From positions 1-33,788 of the forward strand of contig CANRKP010000021.1 in assembly GCA_947631245.1 (NCBI GenBank): a stretch of DNA of 33,788 bases, written 5' to 3'. The number at the start of each line of letters is the position of its first letter. Position 1 is the first letter of the stretch. A program made the position numbers and the translations under genes. The DNA comes from an uncultured Clostridia bacterium. GTDB taxonomy: Bacteria; Bacillota; Clostridia; Oscillospirales; CAG-272. The notes beneath the pieces are model-generated. The model searched no databases and was not told where the DNA came from. It worked only from the letters and a program-made list of their open reading frames with translations. Positions 1 through 7,794 of the stretch are shown here, piece by piece.

Positions 1-135
1 GGTCCGACAGGTCCTCAGGGCGAAACCGGTCCCGCCGGTCCCGTCGGTCCGACCGGTCCGCAGGGTGAGACCGGACCCGCCGGTCCCGCTGGTCCGACCG
101 GTCCTCAGGGCGAAACCGGTCCCGCTGGTCCTGCC
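1..135 (+). repeat. Three tandem 45-bp repeats encoding Gly-X-Y collagen blocks
   Basis: Three in-frame 45-bp units start at 1, 46 and 91. They differ mostly at third codon positions. Copy number is likely to vary by slippage, and more units probably lie upstream of the window. Confidence 0.9.
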
Positions 136-567
136 GGAACCGTGCTCGGTTACGCGGACTTCTACGCGCTGATGCCGCCCGACAACGATGACACCGTCGC
201 GCCCGGAACCGCCGTCGACTTCCCCAACGACGGTCCCGCCGACCCCGACGGCGCGATCGCGCGCGCGTCCGCCTCGTCGTTCACGCTCGCTGAGCCCGGC
301 GTCTACTACGTCTCCTGGAACGTGGGCGTCAATCAGCCGGGACAGCTCGTGCTGACGCTCAACGGCGCGGAGCTCCCCGCGACAGTCACCGGACGCGCGA
401 CAGGCTCCTCCGAGATAAGAGGCACCGTCCTCATCGAGACGACAACCGCCGACTCGGTGCTGACCGTCTCGAACCCCGCCGGAAATCCGACCGCGCTGAC
501 GATAACGCCGTCCGCCGGAGGCGCCGAGCCCGCCTCCGCCCACCTCGTCATCCTCCGCCTCGCGTGA
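1..567 (+). CDS. Collagen-like repeat protein with BclA-type C-terminal domain (5' end missing)
   Basis: The reading frame is open from base 1, so the start lies outside the window. Residues 1-45 are three 15-residue collagen blocks of the form [14 protein letters not shown] plus V or A, encoded by three 45-bp repeats at 1-135. About 140 residues follow that resemble the jelly-roll C-terminal domain of Bacillus BclA exosporium proteins, including the stretch [10 protein letters not shown] and a beta-rich end. In such proteins the collagen stalk trimerises and the C-terminal domain forms the outer tip; in Clostridia relatives are usually spore-surface or cell-surface proteins. A GTG at 142 is not the true start, because the Gly-X-Y frame runs straight through it. 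The gene ends in TGA at 565-567 and is followed at 589 by a hairpin element. The spore-surface role is inferred from the family. Confidence 0.85.
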   Translation, partial: GPTGPQGETGPAGPVGPTGPQGETGPAGPAGPTGPQGETGPAGPAGTVLGYADFYALMPPDNDDTVAPGTAVDFPNDGPADPDGAIARASASSFTLAEPGVYYVSWNVGVNQPGQLVLTLNGAELPATVTGRATGSSEIRGTVLIETTTADSVLTVSNPAGNPTALTITPSAGGAEPASAHLVILRLA

Positions 568-588
568 GGATTGTAGAGGGAGTTTTTC

Positions 589-637
589 GGGGGTGCCTTT
601 TGTAAAAGGCACCCCCGGACCCCCTTCAAAACTTTTT
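589..637 (+). repeat. Dispersed hairpin element, copy A (3' end of collagen-like gene)
   Basis: A perfect 13-bp inverted repeat (GGGGGTGCCTTTT, 2-nt loop, AAAAGGCACCCCC) lies at 589-616, followed by the tail ACCCCCTTCAAAACTTTT. It sits just after the stop codon of the plus-strand gene and probably ends its transcript. The U-run is inside the hairpin arms rather than after them, unlike a classical intrinsic terminator. Confidence 0.75.
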
Positions 638-725
638 ACGACTTTATGGGCTGTCTCAGCGGTCACGGATGACATCGGCTTAAAATAAGCGTTTGAACCA
701 CCGTCAAAAAAGCCCTCCCCGTCAC

Positions 726-782
726 AGTTTTAAAAGGGAGAGCGCGAGAGGGGAAACTTTTTTCCAAAAGTTTCCCCTCTCG
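726..782 (-). repeat. Dispersed hairpin element, copy B (3' end of potD)
   Basis: The inverted repeat GAGAGGGGAAACTTTT with its complement lies just beyond the potD stop codon. In the minus direction it is followed by a CTCCCTTTTAAAACT tail. It has the same architecture as copies A, D, E and F and probably ends the pot operon transcript. Confidence 0.7.
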
Positions 783-805
783 TATATAACCCCCACTATC
801 CTATC

Positions 806-2044
806 TCAATACCACTTGGCTCGCCTGCGGCGGCGGACCGCGGCGGCGACTATGAGGGCGGCGACTGCGGCGGCGAGGACCGCGGCGGTCACATAGACGG
901 ACGCGGGCAGACCGCCCGTTATCTTCATATCCTCCCAAAGGGAGTTGACGAGCTCGAGCGTCTTCGCGTCAAGATTCTTGTACGCGTATGTGTTGAGCTC
1001 GTCGGCGAAGCTGAACCCCTCGGGGTACAGTATCTCCATCGCCTCCTCGCCCATGTCCTCGATATAGCCCTCGTCCTCGAAAACGAGCGAATTCGGCGAC
1101 GCGTAGTAGATGTACTCCGCGTTCGCTATCGCTATCTCGGGCGAAAGCATGAAATTTATGAAAAGCTGCGCCGCTTCCTTGTTCGCGCTGCCCGCGGGAA
1201 CGCACATCGCGTCGACAAAAACGTTCGTCCGCTCGGGATAATAGAACCCGAGGTCCTCGTTTATGTCCAGCATCGTGAAGTAGTCGCCCGCGTAGTAAGC
1301 GGAGATCGCCGCCTCGCCCGACTCCATCTTGTTGTAGATCTCGTCCATGACGTAGCTCTGTATTATCGGCTTCTGACGGAGCATCTCCGCCTGCGCGCGC
1401 CGCCATACCTCGGGGTCGGTAGAATTAACGTCGTCCCCCGCCATGTACATCGCGGTCGCAAATCCGTCGCGGGAATTGTTGAACTGGAGTATCTTTCCCG
1501 CGTATTTCTCGTTCCAGAGAAGCTCCCAGCCGCCGAGGTCTTCCTCGTCCACCATCGTCTTATTGTAGATGACGCCGACGCGTCCGTATGTGTACGGCAC
1601 GGAATATTTGTCCTCGGGGTCGTAGAAAAGTCCCCTGTAATCGTCGCCGATGTATTCGTAATAGCACTCGGCGCCGTACTTTTCGCAGACGGCCTCGATG
1701 TCAATCTCCGACAACAGCCCCTCGCCTATCATGCGCTCTATCATGTAGTCGGAGGGGATTATCACGTCGTAATTCGACGTGCCGCCGCTTATCTTCGCGT
1801 ACATGTCCTCGTTTGAAGGATACGTCGTGTAGTGCACCTTCATCGGGCGCCCCGTCAGCTCCTCGTAGTAAGCCTCGAATTCCTCGGTCACGTTTAAGGA
1901 GTCCTCGGAGCCGTCCGAGATGTACTCGCCCCAATTGTAGACGTAGAGATCGTCATGCTCGCCGCCCGAGCAGGAGGACAGCGCAAACAGCGCAAGCAGA
2001 GACGCGCAAAGCGCCGCCAAAAGGAGCAGTCCGTGTTTTCTCAT
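806..2044 (-). CDS. potD: Spermidine/putrescine-binding lipoprotein PotD
   Basis: This is the extracytoplasmic solute receptor of a PotABCD polyamine importer. The 412-residue product starts with a lipoprotein signal ending in LSSC (Cys25). A PotD-like periplasmic-binding fold follows, with the typical YVYNWGEYI start of the mature domain and the DVIIPSDYMIERM segment. Unusually, the C-terminus adds a hydrophobic helix at about residues 378-402 followed by RRRRR, so the protein may be held in the membrane at both ends; ordinary PotD proteins of about 350 residues lack this. Its ATG overlaps the potC stop codon by 4 nt (ATGA), so the two are translationally coupled. It is the last gene of the operon. 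Confidence 0.93.
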   Translation of the reverse strand: MRKHGLLLLAALCASLLALFALSSCSGGEHDDLYVYNWGEYISDGSEDSLNVTEEFEAYYEELTGRPMKVHYTTYPSNEDMYAKISGGTSNYDVIIPSDYMIERMIGEGLLSEIDIEAVCEKYGAECYYEYIGDDYRGLFYDPEDKYSVPYTYGRVGVIYNKTMVDEEDLGGWELLWNEKYAGKILQFNNSRDGFATAMYMAGDDVNSTDPEVWRRAQAEMLRQKPIIQSYVMDEIYNKMESGEAAISAYYAGDYFTMLDINEDLGFYYPERTNVFVDAMCVPAGSANKEAAQLFINFMLSPEIAIANAEYIYYASPNSLVFEDEGYIEDMGEEAMEILYPEGFSFADELNTYAYKNLDAKTLELVNSLWEDMKITGGLPASVYVTAAVLAAAVAALIVAAAVRRRRRAKWY

Positions 2045-2898
2045 TTCGCGGCGCCCCCTTCCTTTCCGCGGAAGCGCGCGGCGCCCCGCCGCTCCGGGCT
2101 CTTCTCCTTCGCGGGCTCGCCGCCCCTGTCGGAAAGGTTCGATACGACGAGAAGCAGGAGCACGACGGCGAAAATCAGCGTCGAGAGCGCGTAGATGTCG
2201 GGCTTGACGCTCTTCTTTATCATCGAATAAATGTGTATCGTCAGCGTCTCAAACGACGAGCCGCTCGTGAAATTGCTTATAACGAAGTCGTCGAACGACA
2301 GCGTAAACGCCATGATGAAGCCGGTCGCGATGCCGGGCATGATGAACGGCAGCTCGACGCGGAAGAACGACTGCCACGGCGTGCAGCCGAGGTCGAGCGC
2401 CGCCTCAGGGATGTTTTTGTCCATCTGCTTTATCTTCGGCAGAACGGACAGTATCACATAAGGCAGATTGAACGTGACGTGCGCTATCAGAAGCGTCCAG
2501 AACGAAAGGTACGACTCGAGCCCCAAAAGCGTGCCGACAAAAACGAAGAGCAGCATCAGGGAGATGCCCGTCACGATGTCGGGATTCATCATGGGGATGT
2601 TCGTCACGGACATGACGGCGCCGCGCATGAAGCGGTTCCGCATTCTGTCTATTCCGACCGCCGCGAGCGTGCCGATGACGGTCGAGAGCACCGCCGCCGA
2701 GACCGAGAGCAGGAGCGTGTTCTTCAGCGCCTCGAGCGTCGCCTTGTCGCGGAAGAGCTCGCGGTACCAGTAAAGCGAGAGCCCCTGCATCTCCGTTGTG
2801 GACTCGCCCGAGTTGAAGCTGATGAGTATCATCACCGCGATCGGCGCGTACAGGAAAATGAAAACGAGTATGAGCCAAAGCCTGCCGAGGACCTTCAT
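2041..2898 (-). CDS. potC: Polyamine ABC transporter permease PotC
   Basis: Inner permease subunit of the polyamine importer. The 285-residue product has about six membrane helices and the EAA-loop motif of binding-protein-dependent permeases (EAALDLGCTPWQSF), which docks on the PotA ATPase. The N-terminus (LWLILVFIFLYAPIAVMI) is typical of PotC. GGGAGG precedes the ATG by a normal spacing. It starts 31 nt after potB and overlaps potD by 4 nt. The last 30 residues or so are a charged Arg/Lys/Glu tail beyond the usual end of the family. Confidence 0.94.
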   Translation of the reverse strand: MKVLGRLWLILVFIFLYAPIAVMILISFNSGESTTEMQGLSLYWYRELFRDKATLEALKNTLLLSVSAAVLSTVIGTLAAVGIDRMRNRFMRGAVMSVTNIPMMNPDIVTGISLMLLFVFVGTLLGLESYLSFWTLLIAHVTFNLPYVILSVLPKIKQMDKNIPEAALDLGCTPWQSFFRVELPFIMPGIATGFIMAFTLSFDDFVISNFTSGSSFETLTIHIYSMIKKSVKPDIYALSTLIFAVVLLLLVVSNLSDRGGEPAKEKSPERRGAARFRGKEGGAAK

Positions 2899-2929
2899 GC
2901 GTCTGCCCTCCCGTAAAAACCGTACTTTC

Positions 2930-3784
2930 TCATACCATCTTCGTCCTTTCCTCGGACTCGCTGTCCGTGTAATGGTTCATGACCGCCATCGAGATGAGGA
3001 TCAGCACCATGAGGACGAGGGAGAGCGCCGCGCCGAAGTGGTAGTTTATCGCCGAGCCGACAAAGTAGCTCTCTATCGTGTCGCCGATCAGCTGGAACGT
3101 GCCGCCGCCGAGCTTCTGCGAGATGTAGAACGTCGATATCGACGGGACGAACACCATCGTGATGCCGGAGACGACGCCCGAGAGCGACATCGGCATGACG
3201 ACGCGGACGAGCCTCTGCCAGCCGCTGCAGCCGAGATCGGCGGACGCCTCGAGCAGCTTCTCATCGATGCCGGACATGACGGTGTAGATCGGCAGTATCA
3301 TGTAGGGCAGAAAGCAGAACACCATCCCGACGACGACGGCGCCGGGCGTGTTTATCATGTGCGCCGCGCCGAGCCCTATGCGGCGCAGGGCGGAATTTAT
3401 GATGCCCGTGTCCTCGAGCAGCGTCATCCAAGAATACGTCGTTATGAGGAAGTTCATCCACAGCGGTATCATTATAAGGAGCACCGCCGCCCGCTGGCGC
3501 TTCGCCTTCATGCGGGAGAAGAGGTACGCCGTCGGATACGCGATGACGAGGCAGATGACGGTCGCTATGAACGCGAGGCATACGGAATTTACGAATATCA
3601 GAACGTAGTTCGAGGTGAACAGGCGCGAGACGTTCTCGGTCGTGAACGCGCCGTCAGCGTCCGTGAACGTGTAGTAAACGACGAACAGCAGCGGCGCGAT
3701 TATGAAGAGCACGCTCCACACGATGTGGGGAGACGCCGCCGCGCGGGCCATGAGCCCCTGCCCGCGAGTGCCGCGCGCCGCCAT
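2930..3784 (-). CDS. potB: Polyamine ABC transporter permease PotB
   Basis: Second permease subunit, 284 residues, with six predicted membrane helices and the EAA loop (EASADLGCSGWQRLVRVV). The start at 3784 is chosen because its ATG overlaps the potA stop codon as ATGA. The frame stays open further upstream, but that part lies inside potA and encodes an Arg/His-rich shadow sequence. The order potA-potB-potC-potD matches the classical operon. Confidence 0.94.
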   Translation of the reverse strand: MAARGTRGQGLMARAAASPHIVWSVLFIIAPLLFVVYYTFTDADGAFTTENVSRLFTSNYVLIFVNSVCLAFIATVICLVIAYPTAYLFSRMKAKRQRAAVLLIMIPLWMNFLITTYSWMTLLEDTGIINSALRRIGLGAAHMINTPGAVVVGMVFCFLPYMILPIYTVMSGIDEKLLEASADLGCSGWQRLVRVVMPMSLSGVVSGITMVFVPSISTFYISQKLGGGTFQLIGDTIESYFVGSAINYHFGAALSLVLMVLILISMAVMNHYTDSESEERTKMV

Positions 3785-4908
3785 CAGTCGTCCTCCCCGC
3801 CGTTTTCCGAGAGCCTGTCGAGCTCGTCGGAGAACGACGAATAGTCGCCGAACATGCCCGAATACTCGGACTTGTTCATGATGTGGAACGCGTCGGGCTC
3901 TATCTTCACGCCGATGTCGGTGTCGGGCGCGACGTAGTCCGTCGTCTGTATCATCCATTTAAAGCCGTCGATGTCGACTATGACCTCATAGTGGACGCCC
4001 TTGAACGTCACGGAGACGACGTGCCCGCAGAGCTCGCCCTCCGCCGTCGGCACGACGTCGATGTCCTCGGGTCTTATGACTACGTCGACGGGCGTGTTCT
4101 TGCCGAAGCCCTTGTCGACGCAGACGAACGTGTGACCCGCGAGCTTTACGGAATAGTCGTCGAGCATCACGCCGTCGACGATGTTGGACTCGCCGATAAA
4201 GTCGGCGACATATGCGTTCGACGGCTCGTTGTATATGTCGGTCGGCGTGCCTATCTGCATGATGGAGCCGTTGTTCATGACGACGACGGTGTCCGACATG
4301 GAGAGCGCCTCTTCCTGGTCGTGGGTGACGTAAATGAACGTGATGCCCGTCCGCTTCTGCATCCCCTTGAGCTCGTTCTGCATATCCTTTCTGAGCTTGA
4401 GGTCGAGCGCGCCGAGCGGCTCGTCAAGGAGCAGGACGCGCGGCTTGTTGATGAGCGCCCTCGCTATCGCAACGCGCTGCTGCTGTCCGCCCGACAGCTT
4501 CGTGACGTGCCTCCGCTCAAACCCGCGCAGGTTCACCATTTCGAGCATTTCGCGGACGCGGCGCGAGATCTCTTCTTCGTCCTTGAGTCCCGAGACGCGC
4601 AGACCGAACGCGATGTTCTCGTACACGTTGAGATGCGGGAACAGCGCGTATTTCTGGAAAACGGTGTTGATGTGGCGCTTGTGCGGCGGCGTGTCGTTGA
4701 TGCGTTTGCCGTCGAAGATGACGTCGCCTTTGTCCGGCGTCTCAAATCCGCCGATGATGCGGAGCGTCGTCGTCTTGCCGCAGCCCGAAGGACCGAGCAG
4801 AGTGATGAACTCGTCCTCGTAGATGTCAAGAGAGATGTTGTCGAGCACAACTTCGCCGTCAAAGGCTTTCGTTATGCCCCGAAGTTCGATGAGCTTCTTT
4901 CCGTTCAT
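3784..4908 (-). CDS. potA: Polyamine ABC transporter ATP-binding protein PotA
   Basis: ATPase that powers the importer, 374 residues. Walker A GPSGCGKT is at 39-46, the signature LSGGQQQR at 138-145 and Walker B LLLDEP at 159-164, followed by the H-loop THDQEEAL and a C-terminal TOBE-type domain at about 290-360. The start at 4908 (MNGKKLIEL) fits the family length. GGGGAGG lies 14 nt upstream, which is a long spacing. The open frame extends to 5031, but that part has no family similarity. It is the first gene of the operon, behind a leader of about 200 nt. Confidence 0.94.
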   Translation of the reverse strand: MNGKKLIELRGITKAFDGEVVLDNISLDIYEDEFITLLGPSGCGKTTTLRIIGGFETPDKGDVIFDGKRINDTPPHKRHINTVFQKYALFPHLNVYENIAFGLRVSGLKDEEEISRRVREMLEMVNLRGFERRHVTKLSGGQQQRVAIARALINKPRVLLLDEPLGALDLKLRKDMQNELKGMQKRTGITFIYVTHDQEEALSMSDTVVVMNNGSIMQIGTPTDIYNEPSNAYVADFIGESNIVDGVMLDDYSVKLAGHTFVCVDKGFGKNTPVDVVIRPEDIDVVPTAEGELCGHVVSVTFKGVHYEVIVDIDGFKWMIQTTDYVAPDTDIGVKIEPDAFHIMNKSEYSGMFGDYSSFSDELDRLSENGGEDD

Positions 4909-5112
4909 TTTACGATGGTTTACCTCCCCGCCCGCGGGAAATTCCGTACGCGGGCTTTTCCTTCTTTCGGATAAGAAAATTGATAAAAAATAAGGCGACA
5001 AAAAGACCGCCGGAAATGTCCGGGACCGCACGCAATTACCTTACAGCAGCCCGAGCTTCGGGCGGTTTTTTTATTCGTCTTTTATAGCTGCCTTTCGGCA
5101 ACTATATTATTG
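4909..5112 (-). promoter_or_regulatory. Long structured leader of the pot operon (possible attenuator)
   Basis: From the expected transcript start near 5112 to potA there are about 200 nt. In the minus direction it holds a GAAA-tetraloop hairpin (TTGCC/GGCAG) near 5090-5107 and the hairpin CCCGA-AGC-TCGGG. A long-range pairing ACCGCC (5061-5066) with GGCGGT (5006-5011) is followed by CTTTTTG, which looks like a terminator. Next to potA is a second hairpin, CCCGCG/CGCGGG, directly before the GGGGAGG. I do not recognise a known riboswitch. Confidence 0.4.
5049..5072 (+). terminator. Terminator-like hairpin read on the plus strand
   Basis: GCCCGA-GCT-TCGGGC is followed by GG and seven T. No plus-strand gene ends here, so it may only be part of the folded pot leader on the other strand, or stop antisense transcripts before the 5262 gene. 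Confidence 0.4.
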
Positions 5113-5118
5113 GCGCAT

Positions 5119-5147
5119 ATTATATCAGAATTCGACGCGATATGCAA
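5119..5147 (-). promoter_or_regulatory. Sigma-A promoter of potABCD
   Basis: In the minus direction TTGCAT, 17 nt, TATAAT. The -10 box is perfect and the -35 box matches four of six. It lies about 210 nt upstream of potA. Confidence 0.7.
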
Positions 5148-5206
5148 GTGGCAATTGAAAATTTTTTTGCCCCGGACAAAGAAAATGTCAAAGCGGGCGC
5201 GCGGAG

Positions 5207-5214
5207 CATAGTAT
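5207..5214 (+). promoter_or_regulatory. Possible sporulation-sigma -10 box (CATAGTAT)
   Basis: CATAGTAT resembles the CATAnnnT -10 box of sigma-E/sigma-K-type promoters and lies 48 nt before a gene pair of the SleC family. I see no convincing -35 box, and no sigma-A promoter either. Confidence 0.25.
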
Positions 5215-5261
5215 GTTAGAGTAAAAACGCCTTTTTCGGAAAGGAGATACAGAGAAAAATT

Positions 5262-5738
5262 ATGGATACCGATATAAATACGGAAAAAAACACGCCCCCG
5301 TCCGGCGGCGGCGACGGCGGCGCGGCGTCCGAAGGTCAGCTGCTCGTCCGCGTGTTCACGGCGCGCGGCGGCATCCCCGTAAAGGACGCGCTCGTCACGG
5401 TCCTGCCTCACGACAAATCGCTCCCCTCGCCGCAGGCGGTGCTCCTGACGGACGAAAGCGGCAAGACGCGGACGGTCTCGCTCCCCGCCCCGCCGCGCTC
5501 GCTCTCGCTCTCGCCGGCGGACACGTCCGTCTTTCCGGCGGAGCTGCCGTATTCGCTCTACACGGTGAAAATCGAGCGCGAGGGCTTTTACACGCTGACA
5601 AACATAAACGTCCGCATCTTCTCCGGCATAACGGCGATACAGGACGCCGACCTCGTCCCGCGCGCGGAGGAGCTTCCGCGCGCCTACTACCTCGACGACG
5701 GTACTTACGTCGAGGGGGAGGAGGGTACCGATCTGTGA
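5262..5738 (+). CDS. SleC-type N-terminal (pro-region-like) domain protein
   Basis: A 158-residue protein with an acidic, Gly-rich start and then a beta-sandwich-like stretch (GQLLVRVFTARGGIPVKDAL, later LYTVKIEREGFYTLTNINVRIFSG). This looks like the transthyretin/carboxypeptidase-regulatory-like module at the N-terminus of SleC-type spore cortex hydrolases, with the typical pattern of prolines, a TDESGKT loop and the LPAPP stretch. It has no signal peptide. Its stop codon overlaps the start of the next gene (GTGA), which carries the rest of a SleC-like protein, so one family protein appears to be encoded by two coupled genes. AAGGAG precedes the ATG with a long spacing of about 15 nt. The SleC link is from memory of the family. 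Confidence 0.65.
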   Translation: MDTDINTEKNTPPSGGGDGGAASEGQLLVRVFTARGGIPVKDALVTVLPHDKSLPSPQAVLLTDESGKTRTVSLPAPPRSLSLSPADTSVFPAELPYSLYTVKIEREGFYTLTNINVRIFSGITAIQDADLVPRAEELPRAYYLDDGTYVEGEEGTDL

Positions 5739-7153
5739 ACGGCGCGCCGAGTCTTAATCTTCCCTTCGTGCCCGAGACGATAACGGTGCATCTCGGGCCC
5801 CCGTCGGCGGACGCCGGCAACGTGACCGTAGATTTCGCCTCGTACATAAAAAACGCCGCCTCGAGCGAGATCTACCCCACATGGCCCGACGCCGCGCTCT
5901 ACGCCAACATCTACGCGATAACGTCGTTCGCGCTGAACCGCATCTACACCCAGTACTACCCGAGCCGCGGCTACGACTTCGACATAACGAACGACACCTC
6001 GATTGACCAGTCGTTCGTCCCCGGTCGCGACATCTTCGGCAACATAGGCGACATCGTCGACGAGATATTCAACAGCTACGTCAGGCGGCAGGGTACCGTC
6101 GAGCCTTACTTCACCCAGTACTGCAACGGGACGACGGTGACGTGCGCGGGGCTCTCCCAGTGGGGGACGGTCACGCTCGCGAACGAGGGCAAAAGCTCTA
6201 TCGAGATACTCCGCTTCTACTACGGCGACGACATCGAGATAGTGTCGGACGCGCCCGTCGTCGGCGTGTCGAATCCCGCGCCCGGCGCGATACTCCGCTT
6301 CGGCAGCACGGGCAACGAGGTCGTCGAGCTTCAGGTCAAGCTGAACCGCATCTCGAAAAATTACCCCGCCATCCCGAAAATTTCGCCCGTCGACGGCATC
6401 TTCGCCGAGGAGACTGACGCCGCCGTGCGGAAGTTTCAGTCGATTTTCGACCTCACGGTCGACGGGCTCGTCGGCAACGCGACGTGGTACGCGGTGCAGC
6501 GCGTTTACGCCGCCGTCAAGCGCTTGAACGACCTCGCCTCCGAGGGCGTGTCGCCCGAAGAGGTGACGAACCTCTTCTCCCTCGAGCTCGAACTCGGCGA
6601 CCGCGGGCGCGGCGTCTACGAGCTTCAGTTCTTCCTCAATTTCATCGCGAACTACAACGAGAGCGTCCCCTATCTTGAGATAGACGGCATATTCGGACCT
6701 AAAACCGAGGCGGCGGTCCGCGCCGTGCAGGAGCTGTACGGCATTTCCCCGACAGGCCGCGTCAATCTTGAGACGTGGGACTACATCTACCGCGCGTACC
6801 GCGGCATCATAGATTCCCTGCCGCCCGATTATTTCGAGGGCACGACGCGCCCGTATCCCGGGTTTCCGCTCCGCCTTGGGACGCGCGTGCCCGACGTGCT
6901 CTATCTTCAGGAATACCTCGACCGCATCGCGAGCGTGTATCCCGAGATACCCGCGCCCGAACAGACCGGCGTGTTCGACGCGGCGACGCAGGCGTCCGTC
7001 CTCGCATACCAGCGCCGCTTCGGTCTTGACGAGACGGGCGTCGTCTCAAGCGCGACGTGGAATTCGATCACGTCCGTTTACAGGGACATTTTCGACGGCG
7101 AGCAGGCTTCCGGTACGCAGTCGCCGGGCGTCGTGCTCGAAAACAACACATAA
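5735..7153 (+). CDS. SleC-like spore cortex-lytic enzyme with three peptidoglycan-binding domains
   Basis: 472 residues with a GTG start behind GGGGGAGGAGG. Residues 1-180 or so match the SpoIID-like lytic domain region of SleC proteins: SSEIYPTWP, FDITNDTSIDQSFVPGRDIF and the FTQYCNGTTVTC...LSQWGT block. Three peptidoglycan-binding type 1 repeats follow at about 185-260, 280-365 and 375-455, each with a DG.FG/FD.T..AV..FQ core. SleC degrades spore cortex peptidoglycan during germination after proteolytic activation. Known clostridial SleC proteins carry fewer binding repeats as I recall. The start codon overlaps the stop of the preceding gene. The product may instead be a coat or cortex structural protein rather than an active hydrolase. 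Confidence 0.75.
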   Translation: MNGAPSLNLPFVPETITVHLGPPSADAGNVTVDFASYIKNAASSEIYPTWPDAALYANIYAITSFALNRIYTQYYPSRGYDFDITNDTSIDQSFVPGRDIFGNIGDIVDEIFNSYVRRQGTVEPYFTQYCNGTTVTCAGLSQWGTVTLANEGKSSIEILRFYYGDDIEIVSDAPVVGVSNPAPGAILRFGSTGNEVVELQVKLNRISKNYPAIPKISPVDGIFAEETDAAVRKFQSIFDLTVDGLVGNATWYAVQRVYAAVKRLNDLASEGVSPEEVTNLFSLELELGDRGRGVYELQFFLNFIANYNESVPYLEIDGIFGPKTEAAVRAVQELYGISPTGRVNLETWDYIYRAYRGIIDSLPPDYFEGTTRPYPGFPLRLGTRVPDVLYLQEYLDRIASVYPEIPAPEQTGVFDAATQASVLAYQRRFGLDETGVVSSATWNSITSVYRDIFDGEQASGTQSPGVVLENNT

Positions 7154-7168
7154 AGGAGGTTTTTGTAT

Positions 7169-7726
7169 ATGAATGGCGCAAACGCTCCCCGCGGCGACGT
7201 ATTCTACGACATCGGCGACACCGAGTCCGCCGTCCGCGTCTATCAGGAGATGCTCCGCACGATATCGCAGGCGACGGGCGAGCTTCCGCTCATAGGCGTG
7301 GACGGCGTCTACGGCAAAGGGACAGAGGAGGCGACGCGGCAGCTTCAGGCGATGTGCGGTCTGCCCGTGACGGGCCGCGTCGACCGCGCGACGTGGGAGG
7401 CGGCGGCGGAAAAAAGCCTCGCGATAAGGGAGAGGAACGCACCTCCCCTCGGGATAAAGCCGTTTCCCTGTACCGCCGGCTACTGCATCGAGTGCGGCGC
7501 GCACGGCAATCTCGTCCTGCTTCTGCAGATCGTCCTCGAGGAGCTCTCCTCCGTCTACGAGGAGTTCGGCGATATCCCCCTCACGGGCACCCTCGACAAC
7601 AGAACGATGAGAGCCGTCCGCTGCTTCCAAAAGAAAAACTTCCTCGCCGAAAACGAGGAAGTGAACAAAGAAACATGGGACGCCCTCGCCCGCCAATACA
7701 ACTTCCGCATCGGCGTGAGTGAGTAG
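7169..7726 (+). CDS. Small protein with two peptidoglycan-binding domains
   Basis: 185 residues made almost wholly of two peptidoglycan-binding type 1 repeats: residues 10-80 (GVDGVYGKGTEEATRQLQ, TGRVDRATW) and about 105-180 (LTGTLDNRTMRAVRCFQ, NKETWDALARQYN). There is no signal peptide and no catalytic domain. The ATG at 7169 is preferred because GGAGG lies nine nt upstream; a TTG at 7163 is also in frame. It follows the SleC-like gene by 15 nt and is probably co-transcribed, suggesting that it helps place or regulate the hydrolase on cortex peptidoglycan (inference). Confidence 0.75.
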   Translation: MNGANAPRGDVFYDIGDTESAVRVYQEMLRTISQATGELPLIGVDGVYGKGTEEATRQLQAMCGLPVTGRVDRATWEAAAEKSLAIRERNAPPLGIKPFPCTAGYCIECGAHGNLVLLLQIVLEELSSVYEEFGDIPLTGTLDNRTMRAVRCFQKKNFLAENEEVNKETWDALARQYNFRIGVSE

Positions 7727-7748
7727 GGGTGGGAGGGGAGGTTTTTTC

Positions 7749-7780
7749 GGGGGAACTTTTTTTTCAAAAAAAGTTCCCCC
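7749..7780. terminator. Hairpin between convergent genes (dispersed element, copy C, no tail)
   Basis: A perfect 15-bp inverted repeat, GGGGGAACTTTTTTT with its complement. It lies between the convergent genes ending at 7726 and 7795 and can stop transcription from both sides. The CCCCCTTYAAAA tail of the other copies is missing. Confidence 0.7.
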
Positions 7781-7794
7781 CGCATATTAACTTA

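Noticed and set aside
142..567. Separate 141-codon gene starting at GTG 142
   Set aside because: The collagen repeats are in the same frame directly upstream and no ribosome binding site precedes the GTG.
1588..2916. Long plus-strand open frame across potD and potC
   Set aside because: Arg/Pro-rich and low in family features. It is opposite two clear pot genes and typical of antisense frames in GC-rich DNA.
4909..5031. Longer PotA start at 5031
   Set aside because: The extra residues do not look like PotA, and the family start MNGKKLIEL is preceded by GGGGAGG.
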